64,000 bases of DNA from the NCBI RefSeq assembly GCF_009455635.1, contig NZ_QPER01000002.1, positions 1,736,001 to 1,800,000 of the forward strand, given 5' to 3'. The stretch is from Paraburkholderia agricolaris. Lineage in GTDB: Bacteria > Pseudomonadota > Gammaproteobacteria > Burkholderiales > Burkholderiaceae. This document shows, one piece after another, positions 46,775 through 56,119 of this stretch (positions are counted from its first letter, which is position 1; every line of letters begins with the position of its first letter). Position numbers and translations under genes: made by a program. Below the pieces are notes generated by a model. That model saw only the letters and a list, made by a program, of their open reading frames with translations. It had not been told where the DNA came from and did not search any database.

Positions 46775-46803
46775 CCCCGGCTGGTAACAGCCGGGGTTTT
46801 TTT
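46775..46803 (+). terminator. Rho-independent terminator (orphan)
   Basis: CCCCGGCTG-GTAA-CAGCCGGGG hairpin followed by TTTTTTT. It lies between the DUF4148 gene and the carbonic anhydrase gene. Confidence 0.88.
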
Positions 46804-46936
46804 GTTTGCGGCTTGCTTGCCGCCGGATGAAACGGCAGCCGCGACTGCGGTATAGTCCCGCGAACCGATCGCAGACACGCCTTGGACCTTTGCCGCAGTT
46901 CCGGCAGGCTGAGGCTTTGACTATCCGGAGAAAGTC

Positions 46937-47572
46937 GTGAAAGAAATCATCGAAGGGCTCATCCGCTTCCAACGCGAAGTCTTCCCGCAACAAAGCGCCT
47001 TGTTCAAGCGTTTATCGACCGCGCAAAGTCCGAGCACGCTGTTCGTGACCTGCTCGGATAGCCGGGTCGTTCCCGAATTACTGACCCAGGTGGAGCCCGG
47101 CGCGCTGTTCGTCATTCGCAACGCGGGCAACATCGTGCCGTCATACGGTCCCGAGCCGGGCGGGGTATCGGCCACGGTCGAATACGCAGTGGCGGTACTC
47201 GGCGTGCGGGATATTGTGATTTGCGGTCACTCCAATTGCGGGGCAATGACGGCAATCTGCACATGCAAGAACCTCGACCATCTGCCGGCAGTGGCAGGCT
47301 GGTTGCGTCACGCCGACGCGGCGAAAGCGATCAACGCGTCACGAACCTACGCATCGGATGCCGAGCGTCTCGACGCACTGGTCAAGGATAACGTGATGGC
47401 GCAACTCGCGAACATCCGCACGCATCCGTGTGTGGCCGTGGGTCTGGCAAACAAAACGGTGCGGCTGCACGGCTGGATCTTCGATATCGAAAGCGGCACG
47501 ATGCTCGCGCTCGATGGACGCACAGGACAGTTTTTACCCTTGGTGGACAACCCGGAAATTTATGTTGTCTAG
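46937..47572 (+). CDS. can: Beta-class carbonic anhydrase
   Basis: 211 residues, GTG start at 46937 with CGGAGAAA upstream. Zinc ligands Cys39, His98 and Cys101 are visible in CSDSR (39-43) and HSNCG (98-102), with the Asp41-Arg43 dyad. It interconverts CO2 and bicarbonate in the cytoplasm. It is transcribed alone after the terminator at 46775-46803. Confidence 0.95.
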   Translation: MKEIIEGLIRFQREVFPQQSALFKRLSTAQSPSTLFVTCSDSRVVPELLTQVEPGALFVIRNAGNIVPSYGPEPGGVSATVEYAVAVLGVRDIVICGHSNCGAMTAICTCKNLDHLPAVAGWLRHADAAKAINASRTYASDAERLDALVKDNVMAQLANIRTHPCVAVGLANKTVRLHGWIFDIESGTMLALDGRTGQFLPLVDNPEIYVV

Positions 47573-47689
47573 CGTGAGCGGGATGCTTCTGCGGGCCGGA
47601 TAGCCGCCTATACTGCCAGAACGCGCGGAGCCGGCCATCCCGCTGCACGGCTCGGCGCAACGCGAACTGAATCGACTCGCGAGGTTTCC

Positions 47690-48367
47690 ATGAAAATCCT
47701 GGTGGTGCTGACTTCACACGACCAACTCGGCAATACCGGCCGGAAGACTGGTTTCTGGCTCGAAGAGTTTGCCGCGCCGTATTACGTGTTCAAGGATGCC
47801 GGCGCCGAGATGACGCTCGCTTCGCCCAAAGGCGGCCAGCCGCCGCTCGACCCGAAGAGCGATGATCCCGATGCGCAGACCGATGCGACGCGCCGGTTCG
47901 GCAAGGATAAGGACGCGCAAGCCGCGTTGGCGAATACCGTAAAACTTTCCACCGTGTCGGCTGCGGACTACGACGCGGTGTTCTATCCCGGCGGTCACGG
48001 ACCGTTATGGGATCTCGCTGAAGACCCGCATTCGATTGCGCTGATCGAAGCGCTCTATGCCGCCGGAAAACCGGTCGGCGCCGTATGCCACGCGCCCGCC
48101 GTGCTACGTCATACGAAGCTGGCGGATCAAGCGCCGCTCGTGCGTGACAAACCGGTTACCGGTTTTTCCAATTCCGAAGAAGCGGCGGTCGGTCTTACCG
48201 ACGTCGTGCCTTTCCTTGTCGAAGACATGTTGAAGAAGCATGGCGGACGTTATTCGAAGGGGCCGGACTGGCAGTCGCATGTGGTGATCGCGGGCAATCT
48301 GATTACGGGGCAAAATCCCGCTTCGTCGGAAGCGGCGGCCAAGGCGTTGCTTGCGAAGCTCGGTTAG
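47690..48367 (+). CDS. DJ-1/PfpI family protein (Hsp31-like class I glutamine amidotransferase fold)
   Basis: 225 residues. The nucleophile elbow is AVCHAPAVL (Cys about 129) preceded by FYPGGHGPLWDL; WLEEFAAPYYVFKDAG with its conserved Glu near residue 26 completes the catalytic site. This subgroup includes glyoxalase III and protein deglycases/chaperones. GAGG precedes the ATG. A role in detoxifying reactive aldehydes is inferred from the family. Confidence 0.88.
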   Translation: MKILVVLTSHDQLGNTGRKTGFWLEEFAAPYYVFKDAGAEMTLASPKGGQPPLDPKSDDPDAQTDATRRFGKDKDAQAALANTVKLSTVSAADYDAVFYPGGHGPLWDLAEDPHSIALIEALYAAGKPVGAVCHAPAVLRHTKLADQAPLVRDKPVTGFSNSEEAAVGLTDVVPFLVEDMLKKHGGRYSKGPDWQSHVVIAGNLITGQNPASSEAAAKALLAKLG

Positions 48368-48413
48368 CGGCAGGCTCAGCGGGCTTAACGGGCTCAATCG
48401 GCTTCAACCCGCC

Positions 48414-48995
48414 TCAACCCGCATAGCAGCGAAACGCGAGGCTGATACGCGGCTCGGTCACGCCCGCCAGTTTGGGAATGCCGTGCTCGTGCGTGAATTG
48501 CGAGGCGTAGCTCATGACGATGCAACTGCCTGGCTCCAACTCCACATGCACGATCCGGCCAGAACCCGCCTTTGGCCGGATCGACATACGGCGGCACGTG
48601 CCGAGCGAGACGATGGCAATCGGCTGGCCCGGTAACAGTTTTTCGGTTTTGTCGCCATGGAGCGCAACGCTGTCGTTGCCGTCGCGATAGAGATTCAGAC
48701 CGACGCGATTGAATGGCGCGCCCAACAGTGCGCGCACGGCCTCGAATGCTTCGCCAAGCGGCGCAGGCAGATCTTCAGCTTCGCGGGTGAAAGTGGCGAG
48801 CAGGCGCGGCACCGCCACTTCCCGGTCGTACATCATGCGCTGCTGGCTGATCCAGCAGATATTTTCAAGTGACTGCTCGAACCACTGTTGCGCGGCAATT
48901 GCGGGGATCGAATCAGGTAGATATCGAATTCCGCCTTCCGCGTCATTGACGAGGGACACGGGTTCGGGGGCAAACAGGCCTGGCTGGAACACCAT
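48414..48995 (-). CDS. AlkB-type 2-oxoglutarate/Fe(II) dioxygenase, DNA/RNA dealkylation repair
   Basis: 193 residues, similar in size to AlkB. Iron ligands H113 and D115 (LHGDKTE) and H171 (HEHGIPK) and the 2-oxoglutarate arginines R183 and R189 in RISLAFR are all present. This sequence type (ALKBH2/3-like) removes methyl groups from 1-methyladenine and 3-methylcytosine. It is unrelated to the alkane hydroxylase alkB at 5.7 kb. Confidence 0.92.
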   Translation of the reverse strand: MVFQPGLFAPEPVSLVNDAEGGIRYLPDSIPAIAAQQWFEQSLENICWISQQRMMYDREVAVPRLLATFTREAEDLPAPLGEAFEAVRALLGAPFNRVGLNLYRDGNDSVALHGDKTEKLLPGQPIAIVSLGTCRRMSIRPKAGSGRIVHVELEPGSCIVMSYASQFTHEHGIPKLAGVTEPRISLAFRCYAG

Positions 48996-49116
48996 GATTC
49001 AAACCTTGCGGAGCGATAGCCCGGACACGAAGCAATGGGCCATCCATAAAGGTCATTATACTGTGTTTTTATACAGTGTTTTGAGGTCGGGCCGCGCATT
49101 TCCACCGGACATCCAC

Positions 49117-49476
49117 GTGAACCGCAAACGAGTATCCGGTCTGTTAGCAGTCGTGTGCATGACGGCGGCGTTTTCGGCCTGCGTGCAAACCGGGGATGGG
49201 ACGTCGAACGCCGGCGTGCCGCCCGCAATGACAAGCGGTAAAACCGGGTCGCAGTCCGACGACAATCTCGCGATAGCAGTCCGGCGAGCACTCGACAAGG
49301 CCCCAGGTTTCAATGTGGCGGGCGTATTCGTGCGTGCACGCGACGGCGCGGTGATCTTGAGCGGCACGGTGCATAGCGCCGACCAGATCCGGCAGGCGGA
49401 GCAGATCGCCCGAACCGTGCCGGGTGTGCTGGTCGTGGTGAACAAGCTCACGCTGTGGCACGGCGGTAACGGCTGA
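49117..49476 (+). CDS. BON domain lipoprotein
   Basis: 119 residues from GTG 49117. The signal peptide ends in a lipobox (AAFSAC), so the mature protein is lipid-anchored. A single BON domain (about 50-115: LAIAVRRALDKAPGFNVAGVFVRARDGAVILSGTVHSADQIRQAEQIARTVPGVLVVVNKL) binds phospholipid or links envelope proteins; compare OsmY. The upstream ribosome binding site is weak and the start is the main doubt. Confidence 0.82.
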   Translation: MNRKRVSGLLAVVCMTAAFSACVQTGDGTSNAGVPPAMTSGKTGSQSDDNLAIAVRRALDKAPGFNVAGVFVRARDGAVILSGTVHSADQIRQAEQIARTVPGVLVVVNKLTLWHGGNG

Positions 49477-49553
49477 ACCCGCGGATTGACGAAACCACCA
49501 GTCGGCAGTTGTTGCAGGCTGCCGCGCTGCCGACTGGCGCAACGATCGCTCCG

Positions 49554-51869
49554 TTAGTTCGATGTCACGAGGGAATCCGACGGTACGATCCTCAGTGCCC
49601 CCGGGTTCTTCGCCATTGGGCTCGACCACGACAGGTGCATGCTCGCCGGGCCCGACCCGTGCACATACTCCACCTTGATCGAGGCGCGCTGCTTCGCGGT
49701 GAGCCAGGTGGTGCCGCTCACCGTGGCCAGTGTCGAGGTCTTCTTGTTGATGACCCGCACCCCGTTGATCCACAGGCGTGCAACGTTGTCGCTATTGATC
49801 GAGAACGTGTAGAGCCCGGTTCTGGCGGCCTCGATTGCGCCGGTCCACCGCACGCCATAACCGGTCGCGTTGACGCCCGCGGAGGCATCAGGCGAATCGG
49901 TGCCGCGTTCGGTATTCAGGTCGAAGTCGATCAACGGCGTGACCGAGGTCTTGACCGGCGCGCTGTTGAAAGTCGGATCGTTGTAGTAGCCGACTTGCAG
50001 CACCGGCAGCTTCACATCGAAGCCGCCCGTCAAGGCCTGGACCTCCGACGTCTGCCACGGGTGACCATCCGGATAGATCGTCCCCTGGAAGGGCGTGGCC
50101 GGTTCGACGGTGGCGGGCGCGCTCGGCACCTGACCCCAGTGGAAGCGCGTATTGGTGCGGCCGATCATCAGTTCCCACACGACGAAGCCCGTCGTGCCGC
50201 CGTAGTTCGACACAATGCCCGGCATCGTCTGTCCCGTCGTGCCGGGGAAGCCGCGCTGCAGCGTTTCGGAATTCAAGGCGCTGACATTGCTGCCGTTCAC
50301 CGGTCCCGTGTACGGGTTGTTGTACGGATGGAACGCATAAAAGTCCGAGAAATACGTGCCTTCGTCCTCCTGCACCTGGGGCGAATTGATCGGCTGCGTC
50401 GCACCCGCATTCAGAATCGCGATGCGCGCGTCGTTCATCATCACGGCGCGGGTTTGCTGCAACGAACCGTTGCCGCTGCAACCCGGTTCGTTCATCGGCT
50501 CCCAGAAAATGATGCGCGGGTCGTTGCGGTGCGGTGCGACGAAGTCGGTGATGTAGCTCGCGAGACTCGCCTTATACGTGGTGCCGGCATTGGCCGCTGT
50601 GGGCTGGAAGTACGCCTGCTCGACCGGCGTGCCTGGCGACTGCACCCACTGACTGTTATGCACGCCCCAGATCGGCGCGGGTTGCGGACCATACGCGGGC
50701 GTCGGGTTCCAGCAGTCGTCGTAGAAGATCGGCGAGACCTTGATGCCATGCCGCGCGGCGATCTTCAGCAGGTTTTCGAACTTGCTAAGGAATGCGACGC
50801 GATCGTTCGCCCACACGAGGTAGTGCAGATACACGGCAATGGTGTTCATGCCGTATGTCTGCGCATACGTCAGCTCGCGATTGACGATCTCGGGGTCGTA
50901 GTTCTCCCAGAAGTCGATCGCGTTCACCGCGTTGGACGGCGTGTAGACCGCGCCGACCACCTTCGAGAAATCGAAGCTGGGCGACGTAACGGTCGGATAG
51001 GTGCGGATCGTGATGTTGCTGAAGCTCGCGCCGACGCCGAATCGCCGCAGCCCGAAGCTGCCCGACTGGAAGGCCGCGGGGAGCGCGTTGGTGGCGTCGT
51101 TGACGCTGATCACGCGCTGCTGGTCGAGATCGACGGTGATGGCCGTGCCGCTCGTCGTGACTTTCAGGTGGTGCGTGCTGCCGCCCACGATCGTGCTCAT
51201 CGGGTACGCGATGAAACTCGTCCAGTTGTTGTTTTCCCTGCCGACCTGCAGCACGTGCGAACCCGTATCGAGGCCGATGTAATAACCGGTCAGGCTATCC
51301 GGGCCGCCTGCGGTGGGGTTCGTCGTGCGGACAATAAAGCCGGCGTTCGCCGCGCCGCTGCCCACCGGCGCGCTGACCGTCACATCCGCTTCGTAAGACG
51401 CCGTGGCATAGGTGCTGGCGAGCGCAACGGTTTTGTCGCCGGCGCCAGTGCCGTTGGTGGCCGGCGGGGGAATCGTGATGGTCGAACTGCTCGAACCGGG
51501 CTGCCAGCCTTGGGTCGACCCCGGCGCGAGGTAACTCGTGAAGTCGCCGAAGTTGAGGGTCGTGGTGGAAACCGGCGTGGGCGGGGGTGGTGGCGTGTAC
51601 GGCGGAAGGTTGAGGGTGGGGTCGGCGATCACGAGCGGCGGCGTCGTTGTCTTCATCCCGAGGGGGATGGTCTTTGCCGTCCTGAACTCGGCTTCCACGT
51701 TGGCCGTATCCGCCAGCGCCGCTGCCGAGGCCGCGGCTGCCCCCGACGCTGCTGAGGAATCGACTGCTGCGATCTGCCTGTTCGCCGACGCGGCCACGTC
51801 TGGCGAACCATCATTGCCGCCGCAAGCGCCCAGCATGGCGAGCGTTGCCAGCACAAAGTAATTGCGCAC
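49554..51869 (-). CDS. Lipoprotein glycoside hydrolase with beta-sandwich and PA14 domains
   Basis: 771 residues from GTG 51869 with AGGAG 6 bases upstream. Lipobox LGAC at residues 13-16, then a low-complexity Ala/Ser/Pro linker. Residues ~100-310 look like a DUF1080/laminin-G-type sandwich. Residues ~315-600 form a TIM-barrel of the GH5-like group often labelled 1,4-beta-xylanase: IFYDDCWNPTP, GVHNSQW, the acid/base Glu in WEPMNEPG (about 455) and the nucleophile Glu in VVWELMIG (about 563). A C-terminal PA14 carbohydrate-binding domain follows (about 620-765: TGLYTFSINSDNVARLWINGVRV). Probably cell-surface degradation of a plant or microbial polysaccharide; substrate unknown. Confidence 0.85.
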   Translation of the reverse strand: MRNYFVLATLAMLGACGGNDGSPDVAASANRQIAAVDSSAASGAAAASAAALADTANVEAEFRTAKTIPLGMKTTTPPLVIADPTLNLPPYTPPPPPTPVSTTTLNFGDFTSYLAPGSTQGWQPGSSSSTITIPPPATNGTGAGDKTVALASTYATASYEADVTVSAPVGSGAANAGFIVRTTNPTAGGPDSLTGYYIGLDTGSHVLQVGRENNNWTSFIAYPMSTIVGGSTHHLKVTTSGTAITVDLDQQRVISVNDATNALPAAFQSGSFGLRRFGVGASFSNITIRTYPTVTSPSFDFSKVVGAVYTPSNAVNAIDFWENYDPEIVNRELTYAQTYGMNTIAVYLHYLVWANDRVAFLSKFENLLKIAARHGIKVSPIFYDDCWNPTPAYGPQPAPIWGVHNSQWVQSPGTPVEQAYFQPTAANAGTTYKASLASYITDFVAPHRNDPRIIFWEPMNEPGCSGNGSLQQTRAVMMNDARIAILNAGATQPINSPQVQEDEGTYFSDFYAFHPYNNPYTGPVNGSNVSALNSETLQRGFPGTTGQTMPGIVSNYGGTTGFVVWELMIGRTNTRFHWGQVPSAPATVEPATPFQGTIYPDGHPWQTSEVQALTGGFDVKLPVLQVGYYNDPTFNSAPVKTSVTPLIDFDLNTERGTDSPDASAGVNATGYGVRWTGAIEAARTGLYTFSINSDNVARLWINGVRVINKKTSTLATVSGTTWLTAKQRASIKVEYVHGSGPASMHLSWSSPMAKNPGALRIVPSDSLVTSN

Positions 51870-52177
51870 CTGTATCTCCTGATGTCCCCGCTTAATTGAT
51901 GGTCATAATTATTATTAAATACGCATAGGGCCTCAGACAACGGGCCTAGACCCTATGGATACGGAAATCGATATGAATAATATTATTAGTTTGCGAGACC
52001 TGTATCGGTACTTACCCGGAATGGCGTAAACGCGGGGTAGAGGGTCTGACGGGGGCGCAGCCGATGCTGGCGGCGCAAAGGAGGCGCAGCAGGCATAATC
52101 CGTTTTCCGATTACGCAACCCTTTCATTGGGGTGCAACCCAGGCGGCGCGCCGCCTGGTGCGCTGTCAGGAAAACTC
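51870..52177. other. Divergent promoter region between glycoside hydrolase and DMT genes
   Basis: About 308 bases, AT-rich in 51900-52010. It contains CATAGGG (51924-51930) and CCCTATG (51951-51957) as a 7-base inverted repeat, and a perfect 20-base palindrome (52139-52158) centred on GGCGCGCC just before the DMT start. No gene is supported. Confidence 0.5.
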
Positions 52178-53077
52178 ATGCCGCCCATCACTGCAGTTCG
52201 GAACACCGCCGTGCCGCTGCGCAGCATTGCGCTGATCCTCGTCTCGATGTTCTGCTTCGCGCTGGTCGACGCGCTGGCGAAGTCGGTGGCGCTCGCCTAT
52301 CCGGCCAATGAAGTGACCTTTTTCCGGATGCTGTTCGGCCTCTTGCCTGCCATCGCGGTTTGCCTGCGCGGCAAACCGCTCATCGAGCGTCTCAGGCATA
52401 TGGATGTGCGTGGGCAGACCGTACGCGCGCTGACCTTGCTCGGTGCTTCAGGATTGTTCTTTGCCGGACTGCCTTATGTCCCGCTCAGCGAAGCGGTGGC
52501 GATCGTCTACTCGGAGACTTTGCTGGTGATCGTTCTGGCGCCGCTTATTCTGAAGGAGACGCTCAAGCCACGCGATGCGCTGGCCGCCGCGATCGGTTTT
52601 GTCGGCGTACTTTTCGTGGTGCGGCCGGACGGTTCGCATTCGAGTTGGCTCGGCCCGGTCCTGCTGATTGCGAGCGCGTTTTGCGGCGCGTTGTCGATCA
52701 TTCAGATCAAGCGGATTCGTGCCACCGACGATTCGGGCACCACAGTGCTGTATTTCACGGTGATCGGCACGATCGTCACCGGGGCGTCGCTATTCTTTGC
52801 ATGGCGCACGCCATCGCGCGAGGCGCTCGTGGTGATGGCCTTGCTGGGCGGGTTTGCCACCGCAGGGCAGTTGCTGATGACGATGGCATTCCGACAGGCC
52901 GACGCCGGTGCGCTCGCGCCGTATAACTACACCAGCATCGTGTGGGCCGCGTTATTCGGCTATGTCGCGTGGGGCGAGACGATCGGCGGCATGTCGCTGC
53001 TCGGCATTGCCTTGATTGTCGGCAGCTCGATTGTGGTTGCGGTGCGTGGCAAGCAGGCGGAAGGGCCACTCGTGTAG
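52178..53077 (+). CDS. DMT superfamily transporter (EamA)
   Basis: 299 residues from ATG 52178, AGGA upstream. Ten hydrophobic helices in two EamA repeats (LVDALAKSVALAYPANEVTFFRMLFG and GYVAWGETIGGMSLLGIALIVG). It exports or imports small metabolites; substrate unknown. A strong palindrome at 52139-52158 lies 20 bases upstream of its start, in the untranslated leader. Confidence 0.9.
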   Translation: MPPITAVRNTAVPLRSIALILVSMFCFALVDALAKSVALAYPANEVTFFRMLFGLLPAIAVCLRGKPLIERLRHMDVRGQTVRALTLLGASGLFFAGLPYVPLSEAVAIVYSETLLVIVLAPLILKETLKPRDALAAAIGFVGVLFVVRPDGSHSSWLGPVLLIASAFCGALSIIQIKRIRATDDSGTTVLYFTVIGTIVTGASLFFAWRTPSREALVVMALLGGFATAGQLLMTMAFRQADAGALAPYNYTSIVWAALFGYVAWGETIGGMSLLGIALIVGSSIVVAVRGKQAEGPLV

Positions 53078-53414
53078 GCATGCACCGGGCTCACCGCATG
53101 CGCCGGATTCAAACGCTGAATTCAAATTCGCTGCTGATTGCTTCGCAGTTCAAACAATCGTCCTAGAAATGGCTGGCCAGCAAGCTGGCTTTTTCGGACA
53201 ACACGCCAGGCACATGCGGACAGATCGATGTTTGGCGGCTATAAATAGCACATAGCACGCATCCAGCTTGCACTCCTATTCGTACGTGACTGTACCGGCC
53301 CGAACATGCGGTCGTTGCGGCGGCATCGATTAATTCGCTACGAACCCTCTGATGAATTCGGGCACGTTTGCGATACCGCGAACGCGCACGTCCACGATTC
53401 GAGAGGGAGACGTC

Positions 53415-54374
53415 ATGATTATCGAATCCAGCAAGATCGTTCTCACGAGCCTGATTGTCGGCACGCTTGGGATCGTGGCTTATATTTCGCAGTCGGATAA
53501 AAACTGGCTACCGGCGGACGACCTGGGTCTCGAGCACGGAAATACTTTGGCTCGTGACGCAGGCGGCGACACGAACAGCGGTTCGGTGAGTTCGGGACCC
53601 GTCCTGACATCCGGCGGCTCGGCGGCAGCTATTGCCGGGAATCTCGACGCGGCGCGCCACAGTCTGCAGCGCAACGACCTGGTCGCCGCGCAAGCGCAAC
53701 TGGACGCGGTACGGCCGGCACATCGGGGCGACGATCAGGTTCGCGCGCTGCAAAGAGAAGTAGCGGCGCGCATGGAGCAGGCACAGCAAGCGCAGGCCGC
53801 CGTGCAGGTGCGGAAGCCAACGCGGCAAGGGATGAAGCCGGCTCACTCTGCGTCGCTGTCTTCCAGCAACACGGTCCGTTCTCGTGAACGTCACGTGGCG
53901 ACGCGCGAACAGTCGAAGCGCGTGCCAACCAGTTATGCGAAGACCCGGTGGAATCCTGAAACAGCGGTGACTACGGTTGACGCGGGCAGCGTGTTGAGCG
54001 GGGTGGCGAGTGCCGTTGGTGCTCCTGCAACTGGACGCGCATTACCCTCCGTTCCAGCTAGGGTCGCGGAAATCTCTAACGTGGCCGGTGCGCCCGCTGA
54101 CTCAAAGCCGACCGTGCCAGCGTCAACTGCGCAGCCCGTACCGCGAGCCGAGCTAACCGCGCAAACCGCATCGGCACAATCGGCGCAATGGGGGCCTCAA
54201 CTCGCGCCCGCTGCCGGCACGTCGGCGAATTCAGAAGCTGGGGCGAAAACACGCGCACAGGTGCGTGCGGAAATCGCCCGTGCCCGTGCCGACGGCGCTC
54301 TGCCTGCGTTCGGCAATCCGGACCCGGCCGGACCCGGCGGCGCACCGAGCCTGACCCTCGCGCCGCGTCCTTGA
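53415..54374 (+). CDS. Membrane-anchored hypothetical protein with DUF4148-like tail
   Basis: 319 residues from ATG 53415, with GAGAGGGAG upstream. One N-terminal helix (VLTSLIVGTLGIVAYI, about 8-23) anchors a long Ala/Ser/Gln-rich, mostly disordered region. A short helical repeat-like segment (SLQRNDLVAAQAQLDAVRPAHRGDDQVRALQREVAARMEQ, about 80-120) resembles a TPR-like pair. The C-terminal ~30 residues (TRAQVRAEIARARADGALPAFGNPDP) are DUF4148-like. I recognise no function; it probably spans the periplasm. Confidence 0.75.
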   Translation: MIIESSKIVLTSLIVGTLGIVAYISQSDKNWLPADDLGLEHGNTLARDAGGDTNSGSVSSGPVLTSGGSAAAIAGNLDAARHSLQRNDLVAAQAQLDAVRPAHRGDDQVRALQREVAARMEQAQQAQAAVQVRKPTRQGMKPAHSASLSSSNTVRSRERHVATREQSKRVPTSYAKTRWNPETAVTTVDAGSVLSGVASAVGAPATGRALPSVPARVAEISNVAGAPADSKPTVPASTAQPVPRAELTAQTASAQSAQWGPQLAPAAGTSANSEAGAKTRAQVRAEIARARADGALPAFGNPDPAGPGGAPSLTLAPRP

Positions 54375-54952
54375 AGCGTTGCGCGGGCAACAGCATCCGC
54401 GGCACTTTGGATTCGTAGGCAGACATCGCAGCAAGCTCCTCTCGATGAGTAAGGGCAGGGGTTTCATTTATCCGGCTTGTGAGCACGGCGTGTTGCGAGG
54501 TGGTTGGCGGATGCAGTTCATTCGTCTTTTCTGCCAGGCAGGCGATTTTCTTTTGATATTTAAAATTGGCAATGAGCATTTGCGATTGCCGCAATAATAG
54601 ACTGAATATGTTAATTTTACTTCAAAGATATTCCAATTAATTTCAGCGGGAATTAATTGGAATTGAAAGTTGAGTAATATGAGTTGTTTGGGAGGTTTCT
54701 GCTTCAGTCGCGCGCCGGCCTGACTCTTCGATGTGGCAATTAAATCAGATACTTGATGTGTAATCGCACGTCGCGCGTTCCCCTTTTAATTTTCCACAGA
54801 GGCTGGCCGTTCCGGTGAAATGATCAGCAATCTAAAAAATCAGTCACGTCGCATAATAGCAACATCGTAATTAACTGAAAAACAGTATTTCTATCAGTGG
54901 GATATTCTCCGCCACTCGATAGCATCCGCTATTGAAATCCGGAGAGAAATCA
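54375..54952. other. Long AT-rich leader region of the porin gene
   Basis: About 580 bases. 54375-54540 is ordinary GC-rich spacer. 54540-54950 is strongly AT-rich and holds a 13-base inverted repeat (54630-54642 / 54651-54663, around TTCCAATTAATT and AATTAATTGGAA) with an 8-base spacer. The ribosome binding site GGAGAG precedes the porin ATG. No gene is supported. Confidence 0.55.
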
Positions 54953-56098
54953 ATGAATAAATTCGTATTGTCGGGCCTCTCGCTCGCACTCGTCGGCGCC
55001 GCGGGTGCCGCCCACGCACAAAGCTCGGTTACGCTGTACGGGTTGATCGACACGGGTCTCACCTACACCAGCAACTCGGGAGGCAGCGCAAACTACCAGC
55101 AGGCCAGCGGCATGCTCAATGGCGACCGTTGGGGCCTGCGCGGTTCGGAAGATCTGGGCAACGGCCTGAAGGCGATCTTCGTGCTGGAGAACGGCTTCAA
55201 TCTGTCGACCGGCAAGCTCGGTCAGAACGGTCGCGAATTCGGCCGTCAGGCGTACGTCGGTTTGGCGAGCGACCAGTTCGGCTCGGTTACGCTCGGTCGC
55301 CAGTACGACAGCGTGGTCGACTATCTCGCGCCGCTCGCACTGAACGGCACGCAATACGGCGGCACGCTCGCATCGCACCCGTACGACAACGACAACCTGA
55401 ACAACTCGGTGCGGATCAACAACGCCGTCAAGTTCCAGAGCGTCGATTACGGCGGCTTCAAGTTCGGCGCCTTGTACGGCTTCTCGAACGCGGCGGGCAG
55501 CTTCGCCGATAGCCGCGCCTATAGCGTCGGCGCATCGTACGCGTTCGGCGGCCTGAAGTTCGCCGCGGGCTACCTGCAACTGAACGGCGGCGGTTCGACG
55601 ACCAACTCGAGCGGCGCCGTGGCAAGCGGCGACTCCACCTTCAACGCGGGCCTGCAGCGTACCTATGGCGCAGGCGTGAACTATGCGTTCGGCGCGGCCA
55701 ACGTCGGCCTGGTATTCACGCAGACGCAACTGAGCAACGCCACGTCGATCGGATCGTCGGCGTCGGGCACGAGCAGCGGATTTGCGCTGACTGCCGGCAG
55801 CGCGCGCTTCACGAACTATGAAGTGAACGCACGTTATGCATTCACGCCGGCATGGACGGTATCGGGCGCATATACATTTACCGACGCCAGTCTGAACGGC
55901 GCGAGCCCGAAGTACCAGCAGATCACGCTGCAAACCGACTATGCATTGTCCAAACGTACCGACGTGTATGTTGAAGCGGCGTATCAGCATGTCGGCAGCG
56001 TCGGCAATTCGGGCATTACTGCCGATATCGTCGGTGTGAGCCGCTCGTCGACCGACTCGCAGGTGGTCGGCACGGTGGGTATCCGTCACCGTTTCTAA
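54953..56098 (+). CDS. Gram-negative general porin, Burkholderia type
   Basis: 381 residues. Signal peptide MNKFVLSGLSLALVGAAGAAHAQ, then the hallmark start SSVTLYGLIDTGLTYTSN and the terminal phenylalanine of VGTVGIRHRF. A 16-strand trimeric outer-membrane channel for small hydrophilic solutes is expected; loop L3 lies near residues 115-150. The codon choice is highly biased to preferred codons, a sign of high expression. Ends in a strong terminator. Confidence 0.96.
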   Translation: MNKFVLSGLSLALVGAAGAAHAQSSVTLYGLIDTGLTYTSNSGGSANYQQASGMLNGDRWGLRGSEDLGNGLKAIFVLENGFNLSTGKLGQNGREFGRQAYVGLASDQFGSVTLGRQYDSVVDYLAPLALNGTQYGGTLASHPYDNDNLNNSVRINNAVKFQSVDYGGFKFGALYGFSNAAGSFADSRAYSVGASYAFGGLKFAAGYLQLNGGGSTTNSSGAVASGDSTFNAGLQRTYGAGVNYAFGAANVGLVFTQTQLSNATSIGSSASGTSSGFALTAGSARFTNYEVNARYAFTPAWTVSGAYTFTDASLNGASPKYQQITLQTDYALSKRTDVYVEAAYQHVGSVGNSGITADIVGVSRSSTDSQVVGTVGIRHRF

Positions 56099-56119
56099 AC
56101 GGCCGGTGCAGAGGTAAGC

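Noticed and set aside
48368..48413. Short imperfect repeats (GGCTTAACGGGCTCAA-like) as a repeat array
   Set aside because: Too short and irregular for a CRISPR or VNTR; simple low-complexity spacer between convergent genes.
49509..51755. 748-codon plus-strand frame antisense to the glycoside hydrolase
   Set aside because: Arg-rich repetitive shadow; the minus-strand frame has lipobox, catalytic and PA14 motifs.
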